Notes: a model not told the origin generated them from the sequence alone. A stretch of DNA of 64,000 nt from Pedobacter polaris (GCF_005116505.1 NZ_SWBR01000002.1:248314-312313); one strand, 5' to 3'. Positions 34,112 to 43,898 are shown, counted from the stretch's first letter. Numbers and translations: made by a program.

Positions 34112-34879
34112 ATGGATAATTTTAGAAGACCGCAACGCGTAAAAGAGAATAACGAATTTGTTTTTGGAATAAGGGCTGTTATAGAAGCTATAAAGGCAGG
34201 ACGAGATATTGAAACAATTTATTTGCAACGTGGTTTAGCTGGCGAATTATTTACAGAGTTGAAAACTTTATTGCATGGCACTTTAATTCCATTAAATTCT
34301 GTTCCTATCGAGAAATTGAATAGGATGTCTCAGAAGAACCATCAAGGCGTTATTGCGGTAATTTCTCCCATTACTTATCAAAATATTGAAGATATTATAC
34401 CTGCTATTTTTGAGAAGGGGGAGACCCCATTAATTTTAGTTTTAGATAGTGTTACCGATGTTCGTAATATGGGTGCAATTGCTCGTACAGCGGCATGTGT
34501 TGGTGTTCATGCTATTGTTGTTCCATTAAAAAATGCTGCTCAAATTAATGCTGATGCAATTAAAACATCTGCAGGTGCTTTATTTAGCATTCCAATTTGT
34601 AGACATTCAAATTTGCATAAAACCTGTTTATTTTTACAAGACAGTGGTTTGCAAATAGTAGCCTGTACAGAAAAAACCAATGATTTAATATATGTTCCTG
34701 ATTATACTTTACCCACAGCAATAGTAATGGGATCTGAAGATGAAGGAATTTCTAATGAATTGTTAAGGGTGGCCAACTATCTAGCTAAAATACCAATGGC
34801 AGGTAAAATAGAATCATTGAATGTTTCTGTTTCTGCTGGAGTGATTTTATATGAGGCAGTGAGACAACGAAATACCTAA
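34112..34879 (+). CDS. rlmB: 23S rRNA 2'-O-methyltransferase, RlmB/TrmH family
   Basis: 255 residues. The substrate-binding N-terminal domain (about 14-90: FVFGIRAVIEAI...HQGVIAVISP) precedes a SPOUT knot with motif 1 LDSVTDVRNMGAIARTAACVG, motif 2 VMGSEDEGIS and motif 3 IPMAGKIESLNVSVSAGVILYE. Members methylate the 2'-OH of G2251 in 23S rRNA; nearby TrmH paralogues cannot be excluded by motifs alone. Confidence 0.9.
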   Translation: MDNFRRPQRVKENNEFVFGIRAVIEAIKAGRDIETIYLQRGLAGELFTELKTLLHGTLIPLNSVPIEKLNRMSQKNHQGVIAVISPITYQNIEDIIPAIFEKGETPLILVLDSVTDVRNMGAIARTAACVGVHAIVVPLKNAAQINADAIKTSAGALFSIPICRHSNLHKTCLFLQDSGLQIVACTEKTNDLIYVPDYTLPTAIVMGSEDEGISNELLRVANYLAKIPMAGKIESLNVSVSAGVILYEAVRQRNT

Positions 34880-34894
34880 ATTTTCTTTAGGGTT

Positions 34895-35986
34895 TTATAT
34901 AAATTTATTTCCAAATTTTAGCTTAACGTCTGCAACGATATTTTTTACACTTTGCTCTTCAGAACGAGGACAAATTAATAATGTGTTATTGGATTCTACT
35001 ACAATATAATCATGCAGGCTTTGTAGAATTACCAATTTGTTGGCAGGAACATTTACCATACAATTAGAAGAGTCGAACATCATCACTTGCTCAGAAGGAA
35101 TTACAGCATTACCAACATAATCCTTTTCAGCCATTTCATAAATTGAAGCCCAAGTTCCTAAATCAGACCAACCAAAATCTGATGGTAAAACATATACATT
35201 GTCTGCTTTTTCCATGATTCCAAAATCTATAGAAATATTGGTACATTGTAAATAAGCATTTGCAATAAATTCAATTTCGTTCTTGGTATTGTAAAAAGAT
35301 TTGCCCTGATTAAAAATCTCATGCATATCTGGTAAGTGCTTTTCAAATGAATTATTAATTGCCTTAGCAGACCAAATGAATATACCTGCATTCCAAAGAA
35401 AATCTCCACTTTGAAGGAATGACTGAGCTAATTCCAGATTTGGTTTTTCTGTAAATGTTTTTACTTTGTGTATATCACTATCAGTTTTTAAAACATCATC
35501 ATTGTATTGAATATAGCCATAGCCGGTATCTGGTCTATTTGGCTTAATGCCTAAGGTTATCAAACATTTATTATTTGCAGCTGCTTCCATAGATTGCTCA
35601 ATGGCTGTTATAAAACCTTGCTGGTTAGCTATTGTATGATCTGAAGGGGCAACAACTATTACTGCATCAGGATTTAATTCAGCAATTTTCATAGAACCAT
35701 ATGCAATACAAGGTGCTGTATTACGCATAATTGGTTCGGCTAAGATTTGATTATCCTCAATATTTGGGATTTGCTCTTTTATTAAATTTACATAAATATC
35801 ATTGGTTACAATAAATATGTTTTCTGCAGGACAAATCTGCAAAAATCTTTCATAGGTACTTTGAATTAATGTTTTACCTACACCAAAAAAATCGATAAAC
35901 TGTTTAGGGAATTCTGTTCTGCTTACTGGCCAAAAACGACTGCCTACACCGCCAGCCATAATTAATGCGTAATTATTTTTATTCAT
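34895..35986 (-). CDS. manC: Mannose-1-phosphate guanylyltransferase
   Basis: 363 residues. The nucleotidyl-transferase core shows AGGVGSRFWPVSRTEFPKQF (about 11-30), AEPIMRNTAPCIAYG and NTGYGYIQY-type (RPDTGYGYIQY), plus FTEKP and WNAGIF. It makes GDP-mannose from GTP and mannose-1-phosphate for LPS, capsule or glycoprotein glycans. It lacks the cupin-type phosphomannose-isomerase domain of bifunctional enzymes. It lies 21 bases downstream of kdsD on the same strand, linking two sugar-nucleotide steps. Confidence 0.92.
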   Translation of the reverse strand: MNKNNYALIMAGGVGSRFWPVSRTEFPKQFIDFFGVGKTLIQSTYERFLQICPAENIFIVTNDIYVNLIKEQIPNIEDNQILAEPIMRNTAPCIAYGSMKIAELNPDAVIVVAPSDHTIANQQGFITAIEQSMEAAANNKCLITLGIKPNRPDTGYGYIQYNDDVLKTDSDIHKVKTFTEKPNLELAQSFLQSGDFLWNAGIFIWSAKAINNSFEKHLPDMHEIFNQGKSFYNTKNEIEFIANAYLQCTNISIDFGIMEKADNVYVLPSDFGWSDLGTWASIYEMAEKDYVGNAVIPSEQVMMFDSSNCMVNVPANKLVILQSLHDYIVVESNNTLLICPRSEEQSVKNIVADVKLKFGNKFI

Positions 35987-36007
35987 TTATAGCAAAGATA
36001 ATCTTAT

Positions 36008-36973
36008 TTAAATAATACCTTCTTGTAAAAGGTCATGCATATGTATTAATCCATAATAGGTATCGCCACTAGTAACCAATAATTGTGTGATATTGTTTGC
36101 TTTTATTATTTCTAATGCATACAACGCTAATTCATCTTTGTCAATCCTTTTAGGATTTATATTCATTAGATCTGATGCCTTGATATTTTCAATTTCTGTA
36201 TATCTTTCAAGCATTCTTCTTATGTCACCATCAGTTATAATACCTAGTATTTTTTCATCAGCAATAACAATAACAGCACCTAAACGGTTTTTACTAATTT
36301 CTATTATTACGTCTTTAACAGATGCATCTGGCTTAATACTTGGTCTTTCATTTTTTAAGGCCAAATCACCAGCCTTTAAGTATAACCTCTTACCAAGCGA
36401 GCCCCCTGGATGATAGCGAGCAAAATCTGCTGTGTTAAATTCTCTAGCTTCTAATAGGCAAATCGCTAAAGCATCACCCATAGCCAATTGAGCAGTTGTA
36501 CTTGTTGTAGGAGCTAAATTATGTGGGCAGGCTTCTTTATCAACAATAGTATTTAAAACTAAATCGGCTTGTTTAGCTAAATCAGAATCAACTTGACCTA
36601 ACATGCCTATTAACAAGTTGTTAGACTGTTTTAAAAGGGGAGCAAGTAATTTAATCTCAGGTGTATTTCCACTTTTTGACAAACAAAGGACAATATCATC
36701 TTTTTGGATCATACCTAAATCTCCATGTACAGCATCAGCTGCATGCATAAAAATTGCGGGTGTACCCGTAGAATTAAAAGTTGCTACAATTTTTTGTGCT
36801 ATGATTGCGCTTTTTCCAATCCCTGTAACAATAACTCGACCTTTACTGTCTAAAATGGCCTGTACAACTTTAACAAAATCATCGTTAATATGTTGTATGA
36901 GGTTTAAAATAGCATCTGATTCTAACTTTAAAGTAGATGTAGCAGATTCGATAATAGATTTTTTACTTTTCAA
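36008..36973 (-). CDS. kdsD: D-arabinose 5-phosphate isomerase
   Basis: 321 residues. The SIS domain (about 30-190) has VTGIGKSAIIAQKI, SKSGNTPEI and HNLAPTTSTTAQLAMGDALA; the RYHPGGSLGKRL link leads to two CBS domains (about 205-321). It converts ribulose-5-phosphate to arabinose-5-phosphate, the first step to Kdo. It is divergent from recQ and close to kdsA at 39317. Confidence 0.93.
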   Translation of the reverse strand: MKSKKSIIESATSTLKLESDAILNLIQHINDDFVKVVQAILDSKGRVIVTGIGKSAIIAQKIVATFNSTGTPAIFMHAADAVHGDLGMIQKDDIVLCLSKSGNTPEIKLLAPLLKQSNNLLIGMLGQVDSDLAKQADLVLNTIVDKEACPHNLAPTTSTTAQLAMGDALAICLLEAREFNTADFARYHPGGSLGKRLYLKAGDLALKNERPSIKPDASVKDVIIEISKNRLGAVIVIADEKILGIITDGDIRRMLERYTEIENIKASDLMNINPKRIDKDELALYALEIIKANNITQLLVTSGDTYYGLIHMHDLLQEGII

Positions 36974-37009
36974 AGAGAATTTATTAGTATATTGATGCTT
37001 TAATTACTG

Positions 37010-37017
37010 CAAAATTA
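37010..37017 (-). promoter_or_regulatory. -7 box of the kdsD-manC operon
   Basis: On the minus strand TAATTTTG matches TAnnTTTG. It would start transcription about 30 bases before the kdsD ATG. The -33 element is not obvious. Confidence 0.35.
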
Positions 37018-37060
37018 TGTTATTTTGAACAATAATAGCACAGAATATTTGATACAAAAA

Positions 37061-39250
37061 ATGGACGTGAAAAAGTCGTTGTTTGATAACTTACAAACTT
37101 TCTTCGGTTTTGATAATTTTAAAGGAGACCAAGAGCCCATCATTACTAATATATTAGAGGGGAAAAATACGTTCGTAATTATGCCAACTGGTGGTGGTAA
37201 GTCTATTTGCTATCAGTTGCCAGCATTAATGAGTGAAGGAACTGCAATTGTGATCTCGCCTTTAATTGCATTGATGAAAAACCAGGTTGATCAGTTAAGA
37301 GCATTTGGAGGAAGTGATAGTATTGCACATTTTCTTAATTCATCTTTAAATAAGACCGAAATTACACAAGTTAAATCTGATTTACTTGATGGACAGACTA
37401 AGCTACTTTATGTTGCACCCGAATCTTTAGCTAAACAAGAAAATATTGAATTTTTAAGGTTGCTTAAAATTTCTTTTGTGGCGGTTGATGAAGCACATTG
37501 TATTTCTGAATGGGGTCATGATTTTAGACCAGAATACCGTAAAATTAGGCAGGTAATTACAGGTTTGGGAGAACATATACCTATTATTGCCCTTACAGCT
37601 ACGGCAACTCCTAAAGTACAACAGGATATTATCAAAAACCTGCAGATGACGGATGCAACTTTGTTTAAATCGTCATTTAATAGACCCAATTTATTTTATG
37701 AAATCCGTCCTAAACGAGATGTTATCAAAGAAATTATTAGATATATTAAATATAACACTGGTAAATCTGGGATAATATATTGTTTAAGCCGTAAAAAGGT
37801 AGAGGAAGTTGCAGAAAGCTTAAATTTAAATGGAATTAAGGCACTGCCTTACCATGCAGGCTTAGAGCCTAAAGTAAGAGCAGATACTCAAGACAAGTTT
37901 TTAATGGAAGACGCCGAAGTAATTGTGGCTACAATAGCTTTTGGTATGGGAATAGATAAGCCAGATGTGCGTTTTGTAATTCACCATGATATTCCAAAAA
38001 GCATGGAAGGTTACTATCAGGAAACTGGTAGAGCTGGTAGAGATGGCGGAGAAGGGTATTGTTTATCATTTTACGCACAAAAAGATGTAGATAAACTGGC
38101 TAAGTTCATGAAAGATAAACCAGTTTCTGAGCGTGAAATTGGAACCCAAATCTTAAAAGAAGTAATAGATTACGCAGAATCTGGCGTTTGCAGAAGAAAG
38201 CAAATTCTACATTATTTTGGAGAAAACTTTAATGAAACTGGTTGTAATTGCATGTGCGATAATTGCAAAAAACCAAAACAACAGTTTGAAGCCGAACAGC
38301 ATTTATTAATCTTTTTAAAACTAATTCAATCTACAGACGAAAAGTTTGATGATACGCATTTGTTAAACATTTTTATGGGTAGCGAAACAGCTCAAACTAT
38401 AGCGTACGAACAGAATAAATTACCAGAGTTCGGTTTAGGGAAAGAAGAAGGAGAAATTCTATGGAAATCTCTCATTAGACAAGCTGTTTTGAATAATTTT
38501 GTTTCTAAGGATATTGATAGTTACGGTGTTCTTAAATTAACAAAAGCCGGCAAAGAGTTTATAGAAAACCCTTATAGTTTAAAATTTATTTTAAACGAAT
38601 TAATAGAAAGTGCTGCTGATGATGACGAAGAGGATGTTAAACATGGAACCGGAGCTTTAGATACCCAGTTATTAGGATTACTTAAAGATTTACGCAAGAA
38701 AATTGCTAAGCAAAAAAGTGTTCCACCTTTTGTTGTTTTTCAAGATCCGTCTTTAGAAGAAATGTGTACTCATTATCCAATAACAATGGAGGAGCTGAAG
38801 CAAATTTCTGGGGTTGGCCATGGTAAAGCGGTTAAATTTGGTAGCCCTTTTATTGAGCTGATTAAAAAATATGTTGAGGACAATGATATTGAAAGACCAA
38901 TTGATTTAGTAATTAAAACTCAAGCGAATAAATCTGCTTTAAAAGTTTCAATCATTCAAAATATAGATAGACAAATTGGATTAGAAGATATTGCTCGCTC
39001 AAAAGGTATTACTTATTTTGATATTTTGAAAGAAGTAGAGGCAATAGTTAATTCGGGCACAAAATTAAATTTAGGTTATTTTGTTGATGAAGTAATTGAT
39101 GAAGACAGACAAGATGAAGTTTTCGATTACTTTAGGGCAGCTGATAATGACTCTATTGATGAAGCCTTAAGTGATTTAGGCGAAAGCGATTACACTCGCG
39201 AAGAAATACAACTGATGAGAATTAAATTCATGTCTGAATTAGGAAATTAA
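37061..39250 (+). CDS. recQ: ATP-dependent DNA helicase RecQ
   Basis: 729 residues from the ATG at 37061; the TTG start 36 bases upstream adds a non-conserved leader. Helicase motifs are complete: FKGDQEPII (motif 0), MPTGGGKSICYQLP (I), VDEAHCISEWGHDFRPEY (II), ALTATATP (III), VIVATIAFGMGIDKPDVRFVIH (V) and QETGRAGRDG (VI). The zinc-binding region C...CMCDNC follows (about 385-410), then winged-helix and HRDC-like segments (about 560-640) and a ~80-residue acidic tail. It serves recombination and fork repair. Confidence 0.95.
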   Translation: MDVKKSLFDNLQTFFGFDNFKGDQEPIITNILEGKNTFVIMPTGGGKSICYQLPALMSEGTAIVISPLIALMKNQVDQLRAFGGSDSIAHFLNSSLNKTEITQVKSDLLDGQTKLLYVAPESLAKQENIEFLRLLKISFVAVDEAHCISEWGHDFRPEYRKIRQVITGLGEHIPIIALTATATPKVQQDIIKNLQMTDATLFKSSFNRPNLFYEIRPKRDVIKEIIRYIKYNTGKSGIIYCLSRKKVEEVAESLNLNGIKALPYHAGLEPKVRADTQDKFLMEDAEVIVATIAFGMGIDKPDVRFVIHHDIPKSMEGYYQETGRAGRDGGEGYCLSFYAQKDVDKLAKFMKDKPVSEREIGTQILKEVIDYAESGVCRRKQILHYFGENFNETGCNCMCDNCKKPKQQFEAEQHLLIFLKLIQSTDEKFDDTHLLNIFMGSETAQTIAYEQNKLPEFGLGKEEGEILWKSLIRQAVLNNFVSKDIDSYGVLKLTKAGKEFIENPYSLKFILNELIESAADDDEEDVKHGTGALDTQLLGLLKDLRKKIAKQKSVPPFVVFQDPSLEEMCTHYPITMEELKQISGVGHGKAVKFGSPFIELIKKYVEDNDIERPIDLVIKTQANKSALKVSIIQNIDRQIGLEDIARSKGITYFDILKEVEAIVNSGTKLNLGYFVDEVIDEDRQDEVFDYFRAADNDSIDEALSDLGESDYTREEIQLMRIKFMSELGN

Positions 39251-39270
39251 AACATAGATGTGAGATGTTA

Positions 39271-39300
39271 GTATTGCGTAGTTATCTCAATCCGCAATAC
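39271..39300. repeat. Short inverted repeat between recQ and kdsA
   Basis: GTATTGCG at 39271-39278 is mirrored by CGCAATAC at 39293-39300, followed by CCAATACC. Such tandem GCAATAC-type words are common intergenic debris in this group. It may also slow read-through from recQ. Confidence 0.4.
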
Positions 39301-39316
39301 CCAATACCAAATAAAA

Positions 39317-40126
39317 ATGCTACAACTAGATAAACTCAAACACCAAGATTCAAATAATTTCTTTTTAATGGCTGGTCCTTGTGCGATAGAAGGCGAAGAA
39401 ATTGCTTTACGCATAGCTGAAAGGATAGTTTCATTAACAGATAAATTAAATATTCCATTCATTTTTAAAGGTTCTTACCGCAAAGCGAATAGAAGTAAAG
39501 GAAGTTCTTTTACTGGTATTGGCGATGAAAAAGCACTAAAGATTTTAGAAAAAATCGGGAAAATATTTGATGTGCCAACTGTAACAGATATCCATGAAAG
39601 TGGAGAGGCAGCAATGGCAGCGGCTTATGTAGATGTTTTGCAAATCCCAGCTTTTTTATGCCGACAAACAGATTTGTTAATCGCAGCAGCAGAAACTGGA
39701 AAAGTTGTTAATGTTAAAAAGGGTCAGTTTTTATCTGCAGGTTCTATGAAATTTGCAGTTGATAAAATTAAAGATTCAGGAAATAATAGAGTTATTCTTA
39801 CTGATAGAGGTAATACTTTTGGCTATCAAGATTTAATCGTTGATTATCGTGGTTTACCAGAGATGCAAAGTTTTGGTGTACCAGTGGTGATGGATTGCAC
39901 TCATTCTTTACAACAACCAAATCAGAGCAGTGGTATTACAGGTGGTAAACCAGAATTGATAACAACCATTGCTAAAGCAGCAATAGCAGTTGGTGCCGAT
40001 GGATTATTTATTGAAACTCATCCTGACCCTGCAAACGCAAAATCTGATGGAGCTAATATGTTAAATTTGGCTTTGCTTGAAGAGTTATTATTAAAGTTAA
40101 TTCGAGTTAGGCAAGCTGTGATCTAA
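39317..40126 (+). CDS. kdsA: 3-deoxy-8-phosphooctulonate (Kdo8P) synthase
   Basis: 269 residues. FFLMAGPCAIEGEE, FIFKGSYRKANRSKGSSF, PTVTDIHE and IPAFLCRQTDLL are the family signatures; the metal-type ligands Cys (in AGPC) and a His in TDIHE indicate the metal-dependent class is possible. It condenses arabinose-5-phosphate and phosphoenolpyruvate to Kdo8P for lipopolysaccharide. The stop TAA is followed directly by the ATG of a DUF2071 gene. Confidence 0.95.
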   Translation: MLQLDKLKHQDSNNFFLMAGPCAIEGEEIALRIAERIVSLTDKLNIPFIFKGSYRKANRSKGSSFTGIGDEKALKILEKIGKIFDVPTVTDIHESGEAAMAAAYVDVLQIPAFLCRQTDLLIAAAETGKVVNVKKGQFLSAGSMKFAVDKIKDSGNNRVILTDRGNTFGYQDLIVDYRGLPEMQSFGVPVVMDCTHSLQQPNQSSGITGGKPELITTIAKAAIAVGADGLFIETHPDPANAKSDGANMLNLALLEELLLKLIRVRQAVI

Positions 40127-40852
40127 ATGACTGGCAATAATATCTTTTTATCAGCTGATTGGCGTAAATTAGCTTTAGCTCAATATGAAGTAGATAAAGA
40201 AATTCTATTAAAATATCTTCCGCCATTTACAGAATTGGATGATTGGCAAGGCAAATATTACGTAAGCCTTGTTGGATTTATGTTTTTAAATACCAAATTA
40301 AAAGGCTTCCACATTCCGTTTCATGGTAATTTTGAAGAAGTTAATTTGAGGTTTTATGTAAAATATAAAGATGAAACTGGAGTATGGAAAAGAGGGGTGG
40401 TATTTGTAAAAGAAATTGTGCCAAAACCAGCAATTACCTTTATTGCAAATACAGTTTATAAAGAAAACTACCAAACTTTGCCAATGAAACATTGTTGGAT
40501 TACAAACAATAATGAGCTTTTTGTAGAGTATGCTTGGAAAACTAAAAATTGGAACACATTTTCTGTAACAGCAAACCGAAACAGCGAGCCAATAGCAATT
40601 GCTAGTGAAGAAGAATTTATCACCGAACACTATTGGGGTTATACAAAAATTGGATCCAATATCACTTCAGAATATGGTGTAGAACATCCGCGATGGGAAA
40701 TGTATCCTGTAAAAGATTATAAAATTGATGTGGATTTTGAAAGAAATTACGGTATAGATTTTGGTTTTCTATCTAATGCAAAACCGGATTCAGTAATGTT
40801 AGCAGAAGGTTCAGCAATTTATGTCAAAAAAGGTCAAAAGTTAAAATCTTGA
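40127..40852 (+). CDS. DUF2071 (YqjF-like) protein
   Basis: 241 residues, soluble and beta-rich, with the family segments LPPFTELDDWQGKYYVSLVGFMF, GNFEEVNLRFYVK and FVKEIVPKPAIT, and WDTYHWGYT-like EHYWGYT near 168. The fold is acetoacetate-decarboxylase-like; its function is unknown. It starts without a gap after kdsA, so it is translated from the same mRNA, but no link to Kdo synthesis is evident. Confidence 0.85.
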   Translation: MTGNNIFLSADWRKLALAQYEVDKEILLKYLPPFTELDDWQGKYYVSLVGFMFLNTKLKGFHIPFHGNFEEVNLRFYVKYKDETGVWKRGVVFVKEIVPKPAITFIANTVYKENYQTLPMKHCWITNNNELFVEYAWKTKNWNTFSVTANRNSEPIAIASEEEFITEHYWGYTKIGSNITSEYGVEHPRWEMYPVKDYKIDVDFERNYGIDFGFLSNAKPDSVMLAEGSAIYVKKGQKLKS

Positions 40853-40855
40853 ATT

Positions 40856-41284
40856 TTACAATCGGTAACGATCCTCTCTCCATTTTTTTATTGAAGCTTT
40901 AATTTCTTTTGAAGATAACTTCTCTGCAATAGCTCTATCAACAAGTATAATTAGTTCTTCATCAGAGGCAAAGCGTAATGCGATGATTTGACTTCCTCTA
41001 AGTTCTTGAGGCAGTAATTTTCCAGCAAGAGAAAAGTACCTTAAGTTTTCTTGAGCAAAAATTGCTCTATCTTGTGCTTTAAGTGGGAACTGCCTCACAT
41101 ACCAAAATAGAATAATGGCAATCAGAAATAAAATCAACAACAATGCTGAGTTATAATGATTAGCGTTACTTAAGGAATGATAAAAATTAATTATTGCTCC
41201 AATTGTACCGATCAATATTAAGAAAGAGAGTACAAAATGATACCCTTTTACATATCTGCTATGATTTTTTAAGTTCTGTTCCAT
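40856..41284 (-). CDS. DUF6526 membrane protein
   Basis: 142 residues with two membrane helices (about 14-35 and 44-64) and a charged cytoplasmic tail ending in an amphipathic KASIKKWREDRYRL helix. It matches the DUF6526 family of Bacteroidota; the function is unknown. Its ATG shares a base with the stop of the PorE-like gene (TAATG), so translation is coupled. Confidence 0.78.
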   Translation of the reverse strand: MEQNLKNHSRYVKGYHFVLSFLILIGTIGAIINFYHSLSNANHYNSALLLILFLIAIILFWYVRQFPLKAQDRAIFAQENLRYFSLAGKLLPQELRGSQIIALRFASDEELIILVDRAIAEKLSSKEIKASIKKWREDRYRL

Positions 41285-43179
41285 TATATTTTTGTAATGA
41301 TAAATTCTGTTCTTCTATTTTGTTTTCTACCTTCTTCGGTTATATTATCGGCTTGAGGTTTTGTTGCTCCGTAACCTTTATAACTTAATCTTTTCTTTTC
41401 AATGCCATTGCCAATTAAAAAATCATATACAGCTTTTGCTCTATTTTCAGATAGCTTATCGTTTAATTTAACATCTCCAACATTATCCGTATGACCCTGA
41501 ATTTCAATCGCAACATTTTGATTGTTTTTGAGTAGCTCTGTCAAAATATTTAACTCAACCATTGATGATGGCAAAAGTTCATATTTATTCGTGTCAAAAA
41601 AAATGTTTTGAAGTGTAACATTGCTACCGACTTTTATTTTTTCTAATAGAATTTCAAATTCAAATGGTTTATTTCCTTCGATCTTTTCTAATTCAAAATG
41701 CTGTGAGTTAAATAGATATCCATCTGCATCTACATTGAAGCAATATTGGCTTCCAATAGGCATAACTGCCATAAAATCTCCAGTTTCTTTTGATGTATAG
41801 TCGTTAAAAACAGGGTTATTTGTTTTTAAATCAATTACTAAAACATTTGCTTCAAGCAATTCTTTGGTATCTTTATCTCTAACAATACCTTTAACATAAG
41901 TAACTTGTAGTGGTTTCACCTTCTCTGGCAATTTGAAATGATAAACATCCAAATCACCAAAGCCCCCATCTTTCATATTGGATGAGAATAATCCTTCTGT
42001 TCCATCTGCTGTAACAATTAATCCAATTTCTTCATTATAAGTATTAATAGGATAACCTAAGTTAATTGGAGTTGTAAATTTTCCACCTTCACCAATTCGA
42101 CTGTAGAAAATATCTTTATCTCCAAAACCTGGCCATCCGCTTGATGAAAAATACAATGTTTTTCCATCCGCATGGATAAACGGCGTATTTTCATCGTAGA
42201 TTGTATTGATTTCTGGCCCTAAATTTATTGGGGCTGTCCACTGGCCTTCATTAGTAAGTGTGCTCTTCCAAATATCATACCCACCAATTCCGCCAGGTCT
42301 ATTGCTCACAAAATAGAGCGTAGAACCATCTGGACTAATTGAGGGTTGAGATTCCCAAAATTCAGAATTGATTGCTCTCCCTAAATTAATGGTTTTGCCC
42401 CATTCGTTTCCTTCTTTTCTTGATACATAAATATCACATCTACCTAATCCATCAGGGCGATTGCAACCTGTAAAAAACAAATATTTTCCATCTGGTGATA
42501 TAGATTGTGCACCTTCATTATAATTCGGTGTATTTATTTTATTGCTTAGGGATTGAGCTTTGTGCCACTCATTGTTCTCTTTTGTAGAAATAAAGAAATC
42601 CTCATTTCCATCAACAACACGTGTAAAAATAATAGTTTGGCCATCTGCAGTTAGGGCAGGGAAATAATCACGATTTGGACTATTAATATAAAAGCCCATA
42701 TTTATAGGTTCGTATTTGGTTGGTGATTTTATGGCAGTTATCGCAAAATCACAATCTAGAATATACTTTTTGGTTCTATGTATAAAGTCTCCATCATTAC
42801 CCGTATATTTTTGTTGAAAAAACAAAAAATTAGATTTAGCATTTATATAGTCGCCAGAAAGCAATTCGCTTTCTCCTAATACATAATAAATTCTAGGCTC
42901 TATTGTTGGTGCTGAACTAACAGCTTTGCGATAATTTTCCTTTGCTTTTAGATAAGTTTTTAGTCTTCTATAAATATCCCCAAGTTGGATATAAGCCATT
43001 TGAAATTTTGGATCTAATCTAATAGCTTCATCTAAGTGTTTAATGCCATCGTCATAAATATTCTGTCTTAAGTATTGCTGGGCATCTTCAAAGCTTTCTT
43101 GCGCTTTCTTGTTGAGAGAATTCTGGGCATTAGCCGAAAATGTAAACAAGCAGAAGAAAAATATGAAATATTTTTTCAT
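41284..43179 (-). CDS. PorE-like TPR/WD40-like/OmpA protein
   Basis: 631 residues. After a signal peptide (cleavage near ANAQ, about 19) come TPR units (about 23-110), a WD40-like PD40 propeller (about 180-410, repeated ISPDGKYLFF, SPDGSTLYFVSN and HADGKTLYFSS), a carboxypeptidase-regulatory-type domain (about 420-505) and an OmpA C-terminal peptidoglycan-binding domain (about 520-631, with QGHTDNVG and NRAKAVYDFL). This order is that of PorE of the type IX secretion system, which links the machine to peptidoglycan, although Bacteroidota have several such paralogues. Confidence 0.87.
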   Translation of the reverse strand: MKKYFIFFFCLFTFSANAQNSLNKKAQESFEDAQQYLRQNIYDDGIKHLDEAIRLDPKFQMAYIQLGDIYRRLKTYLKAKENYRKAVSSAPTIEPRIYYVLGESELLSGDYINAKSNFLFFQQKYTGNDGDFIHRTKKYILDCDFAITAIKSPTKYEPINMGFYINSPNRDYFPALTADGQTIIFTRVVDGNEDFFISTKENNEWHKAQSLSNKINTPNYNEGAQSISPDGKYLFFTGCNRPDGLGRCDIYVSRKEGNEWGKTINLGRAINSEFWESQPSISPDGSTLYFVSNRPGGIGGYDIWKSTLTNEGQWTAPINLGPEINTIYDENTPFIHADGKTLYFSSSGWPGFGDKDIFYSRIGEGGKFTTPINLGYPINTYNEEIGLIVTADGTEGLFSSNMKDGGFGDLDVYHFKLPEKVKPLQVTYVKGIVRDKDTKELLEANVLVIDLKTNNPVFNDYTSKETGDFMAVMPIGSQYCFNVDADGYLFNSQHFELEKIEGNKPFEFEILLEKIKVGSNVTLQNIFFDTNKYELLPSSMVELNILTELLKNNQNVAIEIQGHTDNVGDVKLNDKLSENRAKAVYDFLIGNGIEKKRLSYKGYGATKPQADNITEEGRKQNRRTEFIITKI

Positions 43180-43228
43180 TTAAGCCATTTGAGTTGGTAA
43201 TGACTAATGTAAATAAATTATCGAATAA

Positions 43229-43852
43229 TTAAGGGATATTGAGGAATTTATGCGTTTGCAGAGATATCTCCCATTTTGGATTTGCCATTACATAGTCAAC
43301 TATTAGTGGCGTCATCTCTTTAGATTTAGACCACTCTGGTTGCAAATAAAGCTTACATGTTGCAGAAACACTTTCGGCGTATTTCTCAGCCCATTCGAAA
43401 TCGCTTTTGTTAAAAACAATAACTTTTAATTCATTAGCAAAGGGAGTAATATCTGGCCTGGGTGCTTTAAATTTCTTTGGAGAAAGGCAAATCCAATCCC
43501 AAGAACCCGAAAGTGGGTATGCGCCAGAAGTTTCAATAAATGTTAAGATACCTTTGTCTTGTAGTTTTCTGGTCAAATAATCTAAGTTATAAATCAATGG
43601 TTCCCCGCCAGTTACAACAACAGCTTTACCCGGAAAAGTATCTGCTTTTTCAACAATATCATCAGAAAGAGTGAGTGGATGTAATTCTGCATCCCAACTT
43701 TCCTTTACATCACACCAATGGCAACCAACATCACAACCTCCTAAACGAATAAAATATGCAGCTTTTCCGGTATTGTATCCTTCTCCTTGTATTGTGTAAA
43801 ATTCTTCCATTAAAGGAAGTAATGTGCCATCTTCTGGTATATTGTGTGCCAT
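43229..43852 (-). CDS. queE: 7-carboxy-7-deazaguanine synthase
   Basis: 207 residues from the ATG at 43852; upstream in-frame codons belong to the divergent promoter region. EEFYTIQGEGYNTGKAAYFIRLGGC leads into the radical-SAM cysteines C40, C44 and C47 (CX3CX2C), then VVVTGGEPL and ETSGAYPLSGSWDWICLSPKK. QueE rearranges carboxy-tetrahydropterin to CDG on the way to preQ0 and queuosine. It is divergent from a Rieske protein gene 46 bases away. Confidence 0.93.
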   Translation of the reverse strand: MAHNIPEDGTLLPLMEEFYTIQGEGYNTGKAAYFIRLGGCDVGCHWCDVKESWDAELHPLTLSDDIVEKADTFPGKAVVVTGGEPLIYNLDYLTRKLQDKGILTFIETSGAYPLSGSWDWICLSPKKFKAPRPDITPFANELKVIVFNKSDFEWAEKYAESVSATCKLYLQPEWSKSKEMTPLIVDYVMANPKWEISLQTHKFLNIP

Positions 43853-43868
43853 TTCGTAAATTAGAGCG

Positions 43869-43876
43869 CAAATATA
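43869..43876 (-). promoter_or_regulatory. -7 box of queE
   Basis: TATATTTG on the minus strand fits TAnnTTTG exactly and would start transcription about 10 bases before the ATG at 43852, supporting that start. Confidence 0.5.
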
Positions 43877-43898
43877 CACATTCAAAAAAGCAGAAAAG

